This document shows, piece by piece, positions 13,946 to 24,700 of a stretch of 64,000 bases of DNA. The DNA is from Owenia fusiformis (Eukaryota; Annelida; Polychaeta; Sabellida; Oweniidae): positions 7,769,555 to 7,833,554 of the forward strand of contig CAIIXF020000002.1 in NCBI GenBank assembly GCA_903813345.2. The letters run 5' to 3'. Positions within the stretch are counted from its first letter, which is position 1; the number at the start of each line of letters is the position of its first letter. A program made the translations under genes and the position numbers. The notes under the pieces are model-generated. The model searched no databases. It worked only from the letters and a program-made list of their open reading frames with translations, and was not told where the DNA came from.

Positions 13946-14214
13946 TAATGGAGCACTTCGGCTATCTCCGTTGCGCAAATGATTATTCCCGAAGTCAAAT
14001 GCCTTTTCTGAGAATGTGACGCCACTCCGGATGACGTCACATCAGAGATTACCGAGAAGTCCCATGACGTTTCTTTAAACTCCCATAGAAACAATAACAA
14101 TGGTTTATTAGGCTACGCGATTCTTTACTTTCATTGGCTGTTTGTTGCGATGTGACGTAATTTGAGAGACGAGCAACATCGGACACTGCCGGAAATTACC
14201 GAAGTGCTCCATTA
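13946..14214. mobile_element. 269-bp MITE carrying CRE-like sites
   Basis: TAATGGAGCACTTCGG at the left and CCGAAGTGCTCCATTA at the right form a perfect 16-bp inverted repeat. Inside are TGACGTCA (14,032-14,039), CATGACGTTT, GTGACGTAAT and an ATTGG box. It lies about 1 kb from the arfaptin/TIMM10B promoter. Confidence 0.75.
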
Positions 14215-14989
14215 TCTTTACGCTCTAAAATTTGAAATAAATGTCCCGTAAAAAGTTGAATTACAGCGTCAATAATGGATATCATGCAACAATTGAAACT
14301 AATACATAAAGAAGAGATTACAGGGTAAATATTGATCAATCGATGTCTGACAGATGGAAAAAATAAAGGTCAGTACGAGGGTCATATTTTTGGGTGGTCA
14401 TTGTTTTGATGTGCCATTTTTGGCTCGTGTCTCATCTTCCCATTTATCCTTTGAGCCTACTACCAATAGGGGCTGGATCTGGCTCCGGATCTGTGGAAGT
14501 AAACACGAGGAAATCAGGTTTACACAGTCTGCCATGTTTGTTTTTTAAAAATCTCTAGATCCGAGATTGCCCAGGAATTTTGCTTATCATTTTCTTTGAG
14601 CCATGTTTCTGTTATTCCAATAAGTCAATTTGATTATAACTCTTTGGTTGAAATAGCCACAGGACAAAGTAACATCATATATCAACGTTTGACGGAGGCC
14701 ACCTTATGACATGGGCATATATTTTCAGGGACAAGCGACATGTCACTGGCACTGGCGAAAACAAACCATATCCAATATCCAGTAACAACGTTTGAATAAA
14801 ATCTTAAAATTTCGTACATCTAAGGACTGCCTGATGTAAATCAGAAAATGACCAAGATCTGAGACAGTCACAGTGGAGTGACCCTGAAAAAAACATGTCT
14901 GCAGATTTTGCATGATGAAAAAGAGTGTCCTACAACAACGTACAAGCGTTAATCTAAAAAATATGAAAATAAAATTGAACTCTACTTAC

Positions 14990-15100
14990 CTATTTATGAT
15001 TTAATTGTGCAATATATGAAGCCGAACGGGTATTGATGGAGAAAACACGAATAAACGGTAGAACGCTGGCAATATTTCTCTTCAAAATGTCTGTTCGTCT
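14990..15100 (-). other. Probable non-coding first exon of arfaptin
   Basis: On the minus strand a strong GTAAGT donor lies at 14,989-14,984, only about 200 bp from the divergent TIMM10B start codon. The sequence before it has no long open frame, as expected of a 5' UTR exon. Splicing from here to the acceptor at 131 would create a first intron of about 15 kb. The upstream limit is a guess. No transcript evidence is available. Confidence 0.45.
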
Positions 15101-15196
15101 AACCGATGACGTCAACATCCGGGATCCTGCATAAAATTTTGGAAAAAATATTATCTGTAGTATTTCTCAAATAACTGAATACTCAAAGTGGAAACA
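15101..15196. promoter_or_regulatory. Bidirectional promoter between arfaptin and TIMM10B, with CRE
   Basis: The interval between the putative arfaptin UTR exon and the TIMM10B start contains a perfect palindromic CRE, TGACGTCA, at 15,107-15,114. It is followed at once by ACATCCGGGA, which has an ETS-type CCGGAT core on the reverse strand. The same ten bases, ACATCCGGGA, recur at the putative ATRX promoter near 20,738. CRE plus ETS sites with no obvious TATA box are typical of housekeeping divergent promoters. The strand assignment and transcription start are inferred. Confidence 0.5.
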
Positions 15197-17951
15197 ATGA
15201 ATCCCATGCAGATGGACGATGCAGCACATATTAGGAATGTAAGAAAACTATGTTTCATTTCATGTCTCTCATAATATCGTCTATAAGAGGTCAAATTTTA
15301 CACATGTTCTCCATGGTGGGCGATAATAGGTACACTAGGGTACTGAGGAAAACACCCACAGTTGTTCTCTGGGTCGTAAGCGTGTGTGGGATGTTGGAAA
15401 GACATAAGTCTCCATGTACATGTAGTCCTACACAGACACATTACATCAGACCCCGTATAAGCCCCGTGTAAGAGGCTCGTTGAGTCAACAGGGCCTGAAC
15501 AATTTTGTACGAGCGCCTTGTTATGAGTCCCGCAATTGCATGTTGAATAACATAGATATGTGAAGCATAATGTGTAAACTTCTTCCTTTTTTGTGCTGTA
15601 AGAGAGAGTCCGATAATGGGCCTCGTACTAGCTCGTACAGGCCTCGAAATTACGAGGCTCGTACATGCTCGTACGGGCCTCGAAAACATTACGAGCACTG
15701 TTCGAGCTCGTACAGCACCTCAAACAAGCTCGGAATAAGGATCGTGCTCCTTTTTGCCCATAATGACTCGCAATTCTCGATGCTCGTACGAGCTCGTACA
15801 GGGCCCGATGTAATTTGCATGTGTACTGTAGATTAGGAAAACACCCACAGGTACTCTCTTGGTAGTAAGCGTATGGGAGATGTTGCAAAGGGGAACAGAT
15901 ACTGTAAGTCTCTACCACACGCTTACTACTAGGTACGCTTTGGTTTTGATCAACTTTGCTTTTGAAAAGAGAGCTTCGTCTTCACTCTTTCAGCGAGTCA
16001 ATCAGACTTAATCCTCGAAATATGGACGATTCATGACAACGATGGTCATTTCCTCTGATGTCACAGCATAGAGTCTGTTAAACCATGGGCATTCAATAGA
16101 CTTCTAAGGCAAGCAGTTGAACCTGAAAAATAAGAAATCTATAGACTATTGTGCCATAATATGTAGTAAAATATATTCATATTGCACATGAATGACATTT
16201 GTATGTTTCAGATTATTTAGTGTTTAGTGCAATAAGCCTGTGCCCTCTTGTAATTTGAGGTTTATCTGCCATGTTATTTTTTTCTATATATTATTGCACA
16301 ATAGTCTTTAGATTTCTTATTTTTCAGGCTCAACTGCTTGCCTTTGAAGCATTTAGCACAAGATTCTTCCAGCTTGCTCACTGGTTCTAAAAAGTCAGTG
16401 CAATAGGTTTGAATTGATTGGTGACAAGGGCTGTCATGGCACCAGTCATGGGGACAGGGCTGCTTAATTACTAGGTAGAGGGTAGTTTATAACTAGACTC
16501 TGCGCACAGGGTTACTACTGTAGGAGCCCTCCACCAAACTTCGACATTCACTGTATGGGCCGTTTGGATTACTTGGTCATAGCTGTAAGATCAATCTACG
16601 CAGTCCGAAAATCTCCAATAGGACAGATCTATTCTTATCCAAGATGTCTAAACCCGAAAATTTGAATTATCAACCATGGTTGAAATAACCCCATGGTTGA
16701 AGTAGCCCCACAATGAAGTAACCCCACAATGAATTAACCCCAGTCAACTGCCTCATCCTTAAGTTGCATTACATTACTACAATCTTGTTGGAATCAAAAC
16801 CTTACATATGTATGTCGTATTCAGAGTAATTGATTACTACTCTGGGTCCCAGGGTTTCTTGAATGTTGTAAAAAACTTTGTTTTTTCAGATGCGTGATTT
16901 CCTAACAGTTTATAACAGGATGACGGAAAACTGCTTCACCAAATGTGTGTATGACATGAACCACAGATTCCTTGCCACAGATGAGGTAAATTTTTCATTA
17001 ATTTAAGGTAGTTAAGCACTTTTACAAATAAAGCTGAAAACAAAAAATTGGACAATGTCATTTCAATGTTTTGATCACAATATTTTGATTTTTGATTATT
17101 CTATTCACTATTCTACTAGAATAAGTACTTGTAATCTGCAAAATCTGAAAATACTATTTGAAGAGTTGTACGAGGGTTGATCCAAAAGTTGTTAATTATT
17201 GGTAATTAGAATCATGAAAATCACAAATAAATTCTTATCATGCAGCTCTATCTTAGCTCTACCTAAGCTCGTGACAGAAGATGTTTCATCACAAAATAAA
17301 TAATTAACCCTAGGTAAATACTGAAAGCTGGAAAATACTCTGGCTTCAAATCTGGTGTAGTAGCTGAGAGTCAAGAGCTAAAACTGGCAACTGTTTTTGC
17401 TGTTCATTTGATGCTGCTTTAATTTGGCAAAATAATACCAACTCTTATTTACAGATTTATATTATCCATAAACATGCAATTTATTTTGCATTACATCTGG
17501 TGTTTGAAAAGATGGCTGAGTGATCCTGTGAACAGATGAAAACAGTAAAAACTTGCTATTGTGGAAAATAATGTCCCACTTGGTGATCTACTGAATGGGT
17601 AACAGAACTTTGGAAGGGTTCTGCCCGAAGAAGTGTATATTAATGACTCATTTTCATGACCCACCACATATATATTTCCATCTTCAGGCTGGCTGTGTAG
17701 AGCGATGCAGTTCAAAACATGTCAACACAAATCACAAAATCATGTCAGAATTCGTCATATATCAACAGAAGAAAAATGAGGCTTCAGTGGCAGAAGCGGA
17801 AAAACAACAACAAAAAATAGAACAAGAACTAGCACAACAAAAAGCTATGGAAACTCAAAGTGCAAACATGGATGCTTTGTCTAGTGAATCAACTAATACC
17901 GCAGAAAGGACCAGTGAAACAAATTCTAATGCAACATCTTCTAACTCATAG
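15197..17951 (+). CDS. TIMM10B: TIMM10B-like small Tim chaperone, complete, three exons
   Basis: Exons are 15,197-15,238, 16,890-16,985 and 17,688-17,951. All junctions are GT-AG and phase 0, giving 133 residues. Exon 2 encodes RDFLTVYNRMTENCFTKCV with the first CX3C motif. Exon 3 begins AGCVERCSSKHVNTNHKIM with the second, 15 residues later, which is the twin CX3C hairpin of small Tim proteins. The match to TIMM10B (RDFLxVYNRMTExCF and the NHRLM-like stretch) is close. In known biology TIMM10B docks the Tim9-Tim10 chaperones on the TIM22 carrier translocase at the inner mitochondrial membrane. The C-terminal 60 residues are Gln/Ala/Ser-rich and low complexity, slightly longer than in vertebrates. 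The start is the only ATG directly before an ideal GTAAGA donor. The gene is divergent from arfaptin. Confidence 0.88.
15340..15930. repeat. Direct repeat flanking a GAGCTCGTAC palindrome cluster
   Basis: AGGAAAACACCCACAG, TCGTAAGCG-like and ATGTTG blocks near 15,350-15,415 recur near 15,836-15,912. Between them CTCGTAC, GAGCTCGTAC and GGCCTCGAAA occur many times in both orientations. It lies in TIMM10B intron 1. Confidence 0.55.
16101..16350. mobile_element. 250-bp foldback element with about 60-bp inverted repeats
   Basis: The left arm, GGCAAGCAGTTGAACCTGAA then AATAAGAAATCTATAGAC, pairs with the right arm GTCTTTAGATTTCTTATTTT then TTCAGGCTCAACTGCTTGCC. The unit sits in TIMM10B intron 1. 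Confidence 0.75.
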
Positions 17952-18183
17952 CTACTGGAATGGATGAAGTTAATATCACATATACATGTATAGAGCTTGT
18001 CAGCTCAATGTTTCTAGGATATGACAAGGAGATCTATAGCTACTGCTCATTGACTAAATTTCTTTGATTTGGGCATGTTGTAAGATCATCACCAGTGCCA
18101 TCTATAATCAGGGATTAACATACTGGTACATACTTTATTTATATCAGTATATAGACAAAGGTTCATGAGATTACAAAGTTATC

Positions 18184-18745
18184 TACTGTACTTCTATTTA
18201 ATTTGGTGACCCTTTTAATTTGGCAGATCCACCAAATTAAGTCGCTGCCAAATTCTTTGGTAATTTTAGTACCATGTAAATTAGTACCATTAATCATGTT
18301 AATACATTGTAATAATGCAAGTCCGCCAAATTAAAGAGAGAATCAGATATAGCAAGCAGGCTAAACAAAAAATTGTTTCAATTTTAGAATATTTTTGGCT
18401 CATGTCATTCCTTGCCATGTCTATTTTCTAAAAATCACAAAAGTGCATACTTTATTCCAGGAAAACTAAAGATTTTTACATTAATGTATTATTTTTCAAT
18501 TAGAATGTTTCACTCATTTTTGCACTTTGAATCATTAATAACTTCACCAATTTATAACACATTGTGAATCTTTTGGGAGATATTGTATTTGATATTGTAA
18601 GGAATAGATTGGTAGGTCAATTATACATGTTGCTTGTAATTTTGTCACCCTCTACAGATCAGATTCTACCTTTAAGTAGCCGCTAAATGTTCAAAACAGC
18701 AAATCTGCCAAAATAAGAAGTACCAAATTAAGTAGAAGTATAGTA
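18184..18745. mobile_element. 562-bp TIR element downstream of TIMM10B
   Basis: The ends TACTGTACTTCTATTTAATT and AATTAAGTAGAAGTATAGTA are imperfect inverted repeats of about 24 bp. GCCAAATT motifs recur inside. No open frame of note. Confidence 0.6.
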
Positions 18746-18896
18746 TTTAGCTGAATAATATCCAAGCTACAAATTCAGGACATTATACACTATTTTCAAA
18801 ATGAGTGGTGGAAAAATGTGATCTTAATTTGTGATATTTTCATGAAAGCGACTAGTTTTATCTAAACTTAGTGGTGCAACATATAAGAGAATGGTG

Positions 18897-19090
18897 CAGT
18901 GATCTCCCCAGCATTAAAGCAAGTGGGTGCAGCACCCACCTTAGATTTTAAAAACAGGCTTGCACCGACCTGAAAATTCATTTGCACCCACTTGAAAATG
19001 AGAAAAATCATGAAAAATGGGAATGTTTTGATCAATTTTTGTCTGAATTGTGAAAATGACAATTTTGCAAAAAAAATCCTTTGGAGAAAT
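18897..19090. mobile_element. CAGTGATCTCC MITE copy
   Basis: It begins CAGTGATCTCCCCAGCAT, like the copy at 25,803, and continues with the GTGGGTGCAGCACCCACC palindrome. The right terminal repeat has decayed to GGAGAAATTA. Confidence 0.7.
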
Positions 19091-19204
19091 TAATCTTAAT
19101 GAAGAAAACTGACATTGGTTCCTTAGTAATATTGTTTGAGCAAAAGAGGCTTTTCAGTATTTGTGTTCAATATAGTAAAAAATCATAATTACATGTACAG
19201 TAAT

Positions 19205-19357
19205 CAGGGGCATAGCCAGCTTTCAGTCGGGGGTGGGGGGGGGTGATGGGTGCCATCACACAACACCCCCCCCCCCTATAACTAATAAAACGATGAGATA
19301 GGAGAAGATTTATGCCACAATCGCGCCCCCCTGACTGAAAGCTTGCTACGCCCCTGT
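19205..19357. repeat. GGGGCATAGCC foldback repeat
   Basis: CAGGGGCATAGCCAGCTTTC at the left pairs with GAAAGCTTGCTACGCCCCTG at the right, and G and C homopolymer runs lie between. Related GCCCATAGCCAGGGG sequence occurs near 2,432. Confidence 0.6.
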
Positions 19358-20737
19358 TCTTTCTCATGTTTCTATTTTAATTGGTTATGGGTGGTGCATC
19401 ACATCCCATGCCATCGCACCCCCTGGCTATGCCTATGGTAATGTTCTGCTATTATGCTAAGCATGAATGTGAAACCAACTAAAAATGCATGTGTTAGACG
19501 TGTTAGCGTGCCTCAATTCATTCTGGCAACCCCTCACATACCCCACCTGTATCTGTATGTGAAGAAGATTGGGGGAGGGGTCTAGAGATTTGATGCATGG
19601 CAATCCGTGCATTACTCAGGAAGCTAGCCCATTGCCTATGTAATGCCATTATTGACAATTTATTCCACAAATTAAGACTTGTTGTGCCTTAATTTATTCC
19701 ATACTGTGTTAAAATTAGAAATAATTTTGAAACAAATAAATGAAAATTATGATAATCTTGTCACTATTAAATTATTTTGTGTGCAATAGATATTGTAGGG
19801 ATGTGGAGAAGCATCTACCAGATGTTATGGAGCTTAAAGGGCTTGATACACTTGATAGATAATACAATTTAACATACAAAGTTAGCCTTCAAATAGAAGT
19901 ATTTCCATTCATCTAAATTGTAATGAATCTAGGATATTGAATCTGAAATACCTGTACATTATCTAATCCAGAAACTGTTTCACTGTAATATTGTATTAGA
20001 TTTTACAAGTTTCACATTCAGTTTTCTTTTGGAAGTATATTTCTCTGGAAAACTTTCCTTTATTTTAGATGAATAACATGTGAAACATATTTAACTTTGA
20101 ATGGCCTTACTGAGCCATATATTTTAATTGATTTAACTGCCATCTATAATTGTGTTTTGAACATAATATTGACAAAGTATTCCTTCATAAATGAGGGATG
20201 TTCCACAAGATTTTTTGTATGGTTAAAATAAAAAAATATATAAAAATATTTTCCTCATTTTATTTTTATTATTTATTTATATTAATCTTGTGTTCATTGA
20301 GACATGAAAATAGCGCATGACATCTTTAGATTTCAAACAGTTCAAGCTCATGTTTATCCAAAACAATGCATTTCATAGTTCACACAATTTGTCAATCAGG
20401 ATTTACATATGAGACGTTATCCCTTAAAAGTAACACATACACTGAAAATAACGCACTTGCCATCATATAAACATATCCGCTTTAATAATTTAAAAGGCTT
20501 GTCTCAATCCCCAGAAAGTGTTCATTTGGGACTACCATGTTATGAACTCCCCTATTACAAAAAAATCTACTAGAATATTTTGCAAAGAAATTAGAATTAT
20601 ATTTAAAATGTAGATACATGCCCTCAGTGCCCTGTGAGAATAATCTCAAAAATCAATTAGGTTGATGGGTCATGATCATGGACCTGATTTTATTTGTTAC
20701 CTAGGATTTTATTAATTCCAAAAGACCTGTTGTTTGA

Positions 20738-20954
20738 ACATCCGGGACTTTAGTGATTTGAACTGCCGCTTGGTGGCCTTCTTTTGTGCGGGCGATTTGG
20801 ATTGCTCTTAAATTTTTTAATCAAGACAGTGAAAAAGGACTCAAACCGAGATGAAAATGTAATATTTTGTTAAACGATCACATAGTGCATCTACCAAATG
20901 TAAAGGAAAACGCTGATCTTCAGTATTTTGAAAGAAATTCGGATTTGAAATTGG
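20738..20954 (+). promoter_or_regulatory. Putative ATRX promoter and 5' UTR exon
   Basis: ACATCCGGGA at 20,738-20,747 repeats the ETS-like motif of the TIMM10B promoter. About 200 bp downstream a strong GTGAGT donor sits at 20,955-20,960, consistent with a non-coding first exon spliced to the exon carrying the ATRX start at 21,798. Upstream ATGs in this exon are short and out of context. The exon 5' end is unknown. Transcript data would be needed to confirm it. Confidence 0.4.
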
Positions 20955-21797
20955 GTGAGTAAAATTTTCGACCCCGGCAAAACAAAGTTTGTTTATTTTG
21001 CATTTTTTAATATTTTACAGTTGTATTTACGTAAAATTATTGCATATTTTCTTGTTGAGAATATCATATACGTATTCCGATTTGATGTATTTCTAGTTAT
21101 AACCCTCAAAATGGACACAATTACAACAGAAATCGAGTTTAGTTGTTGAAAAATTATTTACTCTATTATCGCCCATTTATTCCTCAAACTGTAACATTTT
21201 GAATATTAGAATGTTCACTAGAGATCAAAATACTTGTATTATGATCCCATATTGACATAAAATGTTTCAACATAATGGAAACTTGACTGTCAAGAAATTA
21301 TAAAATCAAATTCAAAATGTCTGCCAAGTTGGAATGATCTGTGGTTGGAACATTTGACACTTTGTGGGGGAGGGGGCAGTTTAAGACAATGTTGACAGTC
21401 ATTTTTTTATGGATGGATTTTGAAATGCCAGATCAGTTTCTGCAATAAATTCATGTTAAGCAGTATTGGAAACTGAACACGGAGTCAAGCAGAAATATCT
21501 TATCCAATGACGAGCTTGTCATCTTCAGATTTTAGGCACCCAGGGGTCTGTTACTAAAAAAATATTACAGCAATGACAAGTATCATTTTTTTTTTATTAC
21601 CAATGCAGATATGTAAAAATCATGGAAATCAGAAGAAAAATCATGAAATACAATTTATCTTTTAAAAAAATTACTTTGCATCGTTTAAACTCGCCTTTTA
21701 TGGATATTTGTCCACAAGCCCATTTGGCTTTGAAGGTTTCTTCTTTCAATCACTATAATATTTCTTATCAATCAGCTATTTCTTACTTGAAGGCATC

Positions 21798-24700
21798 ATG
21801 AGGAGCCCAAGACAAGCTGCAAAGACAAGTGCTGGGAAGTCAAGGCCACCAAGAAATGGAATTAAAGAAGGTCACATATTTACTTGCATCCATTTTTCTT
21901 GTAAAGTGTCACCCTTAGATCATGCATCATCAAAGTAACTTTATTGGCATTTTGTTCAAATATGGACTTTATATCAAATAATATATGAATGACCGTGTAG
22001 TGTTTAACCAATCAGCTGATTTATTTGTATGACATACATCAAGATTGCAGTATTTATTTTCTATTTTAAGAGTTTAGCCTTAATTCTTTATAAATGGCAG
22101 TAAAACATAAAAACCCCCATTATGATTATTCATGATTTTTCATGTAACATATTTTTTCAGAGAGGACTTCAAAAAGGAAGCCTCGAGATGAGAAGACTGA
22201 ATCTTCAGATGAAGAGAGTCCCCCTCCGACCCGTCGTAGGAGCACCAGAGGGACCCCTAACAATAAACCTCAAGACAAGCACCTCCCGAAGAAGAGAAAG
22301 GGTAAAGTTTGCTCTAACATGATATTCAATTTATAATTTTGATTCCCATTTGTCCAAAATTATAAGATTTTGAAATTGATAGGTCATGAAAATTGAGATT
22401 TTTTGTTAACATTTATTTAGTTTTAAAATAACCTATTACAATCCAAGGAATATACATGCACATGTATTTTAATTAGGCTATATCAATTCATAATCCGAGT
22501 TGAAAATTCAAACATGCCACCCTGTAAAACTTCTTAGATTTGATTAAGTGCTTCGTTGAGAAAAATCAAGGGAGATCACTGAACAGTTTCTAATCCCAGA
22601 AACTTTAATAAATGTAATGGATGTTACAAATGTTACCTTCAATCAGCTGGCGTTGATGAATAAATGTTACATATTTAACTTTGAATGGCCTTACTGCTTC
22701 AATACTAATTTTATGCAATTATACATGTTTATTACAGTTGAAGATTCCACCAAAACTAAACCAACATCTTCACAGAAAAAGAAACAAGAATCGGAATCTG
22801 ATTCTGATGAAAGTGAGGCTATGGTATCCGCAAGAGGCCCTCGACAGAAAGTCACAAAAAAGGTCAGAAATCTGAAGAAATTGCAAAGAGATTCCTCTTC
22901 TGATTCTGATACCATTGAAGAGGTAGAACCATCAAAATTGAACAATTCAAAGGCTAAAAAAGTTCCCAGGGAGCTACAGAACCTCGTGAATGACCCTGTG
23001 AAATCCCTATATGATAAACCAACACGTCGTAGTAGTGGCAGACACGCGTCTAAAGATGACCAATCAAAAAGTGTTAAATCAAGCACTGAAAAATCAATGA
23101 GAAAATCAAAAAGTAAAAACTACAAGGATGATGAATCTGACTCTTCAGTGGAGGAGGTAGAGTCTTCAGATGACGATGATGAAGTTTTGATAGTGACACC
23201 AAAAAAGAAAACTCCCATTAGGTCCAGTAGTAGAAACAAGTCTCGGAATGAATCAATCATAGAATGTGATGACTCGTCTGATGAAGATGATGAGGTATGT
23301 CATTTTTAAATTGATTTTTTATCATTATGAGCACCCCTCCCCCATCACCACCAGATGTGGGATGTGTGTATTGAGGAGGGGGATCAAAAGTGTAGCTAGA
23401 CTAGCAAAGTTCATTATTCATAAGTGCATATTCGATATTAAAACATGTAATTTACTGTGAAAACAAAAAAAAGAAAATGAAAAAGGCTGGACTTTTCAAC
23501 ATTTGCACGTTTGACATCAATATATCAATATGATACAGTGAATCCTAGAATAACTCATTGTATTTTATACTGGTTTCATCTCCTTCGTGTATTTCACCAT
23601 TTATTTTAATTCTATGTTATTTCCCATATTAACATATACAAACTCTGTCATTTATATTAATTTCATGTTGTTTTACAGGATGAGAGTGACAGTGAAGAAG
23701 AGGCCAGAGAAGAAATGTTAGTGAATATGAGTTCACAGATTGGCAACCTGCGCAAGTTGTTAAATACAAAAGTAAGTATTTGTAAACATGGTGTTGCATG
23801 GGTCCCCCACAAATTCTCCATATTCAAATGATGTAGTTCAGCATCCTGTTAATTCAAAACCCAGATTTGCCTCTAGTAATTCAATGAATTTACAAAAAGC
23901 CTTACATTTTACCAAAAAAATTCTAATTCCTAAAATGTTGCAAAAAACCTGATGGATGCAGTCAAAATGGCTGTTCAAGGATTTGACATTGGTATACGTT
24001 ATAATCATTCATTTCATTCCATTTTTTAATAAAAGAATGAGCAATAGAGATAATACAAAAACTCACAAATTATGTAATATTGTAAAGCAGTTACACTAAA
24101 ATTTTCTTAATATTACAGGAAGCAGAGATAAGAAGACTAAAGAATGAACTAAAAGAAAAGGTAATATTTGTAATTCTTTTAAAAGTAGCTTCAGGTTTAA
24201 TTTAACTACACTTTACTTCACAATTGTTATGTTTCTATTACCAAATGCTTAATTCCACATGTTCCCCATAACACAATTAAAGGAGAGGAAACTGCAGAAT
24301 TCAAAGATGAACCTATCTCTTTTTAAAGCTGAACCAAGAGAGATTTGGAGATATTTATCTTTTAAATAATGGCAGGTGGTGACATTTTGCATGTTAATAC
24401 CTTGTTGTTAAATTTACTAATTAAATACAATATATACATGTTACAGAATGAGTCACTTGAGGGCATGGAAGAAACCATGTTAAAGAATATGATGCTGGAA
24501 TCTGAGGTGCAGAAGCTTCAATTTACTCACCATATGAAGAAGGCAACTACTCGGGACACTGGAGTCGGAACATCAGGTATACATATAAACGACCAAGCAT
24601 TTCATTAAAAGGTTGCTTTAGTGACTTGGCCACCTTGATAAGCAAAATCCATTTGTTGATTTTCCCAGATACATGTAAACATCTGTTTTTGCTGATCATT

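Larger units (their letters stand above)
127..14983 (-). other. Arfaptin intron 1, repeat-rich, no other gene seen
   Basis: I found no convincing exon on either strand in this stretch. It holds hairpins (near 1,270-1,450 and at 1,911-2,044), a TATATC/ATATCA-rich patch at 3,670-3,840, two reverse copies of the AACAAATGGCAGG element, a 635-bp foldback, a hAT-type MITE, a minisatellite at 8,870-9,041 and several TIR elements, each listed separately. The remaining DNA is AT-rich, and every short open frame lacks recognisable protein features. Confidence 0.5.
17952..20739. other. TIMM10B 3' flank and intergenic space
   Basis: No further coding region was seen. Candidate polyadenylation signals AATAAA lie near 19,735 and 20,226, so the 3' UTR end is uncertain. 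The stretch contains a 562-bp TIR element, a copy of the CAGTGATCTCC MITE and a GGGGCATAGCC foldback, each listed separately. Confidence 0.45.

Noticed and set aside
15441-15918. Overlapping Arg/Ser-rich frames on both strands
   Set aside because: They arise from the palindromic CTCGTAC cluster in TIMM10B intron 1 and resemble no protein.
17595-17951. Single-exon protein starting at an ATG at 17,595
   Set aside because: The first part is intron. The acceptor at 17,686 and the phase-0 join to the CX3C exon explain the conserved region better.
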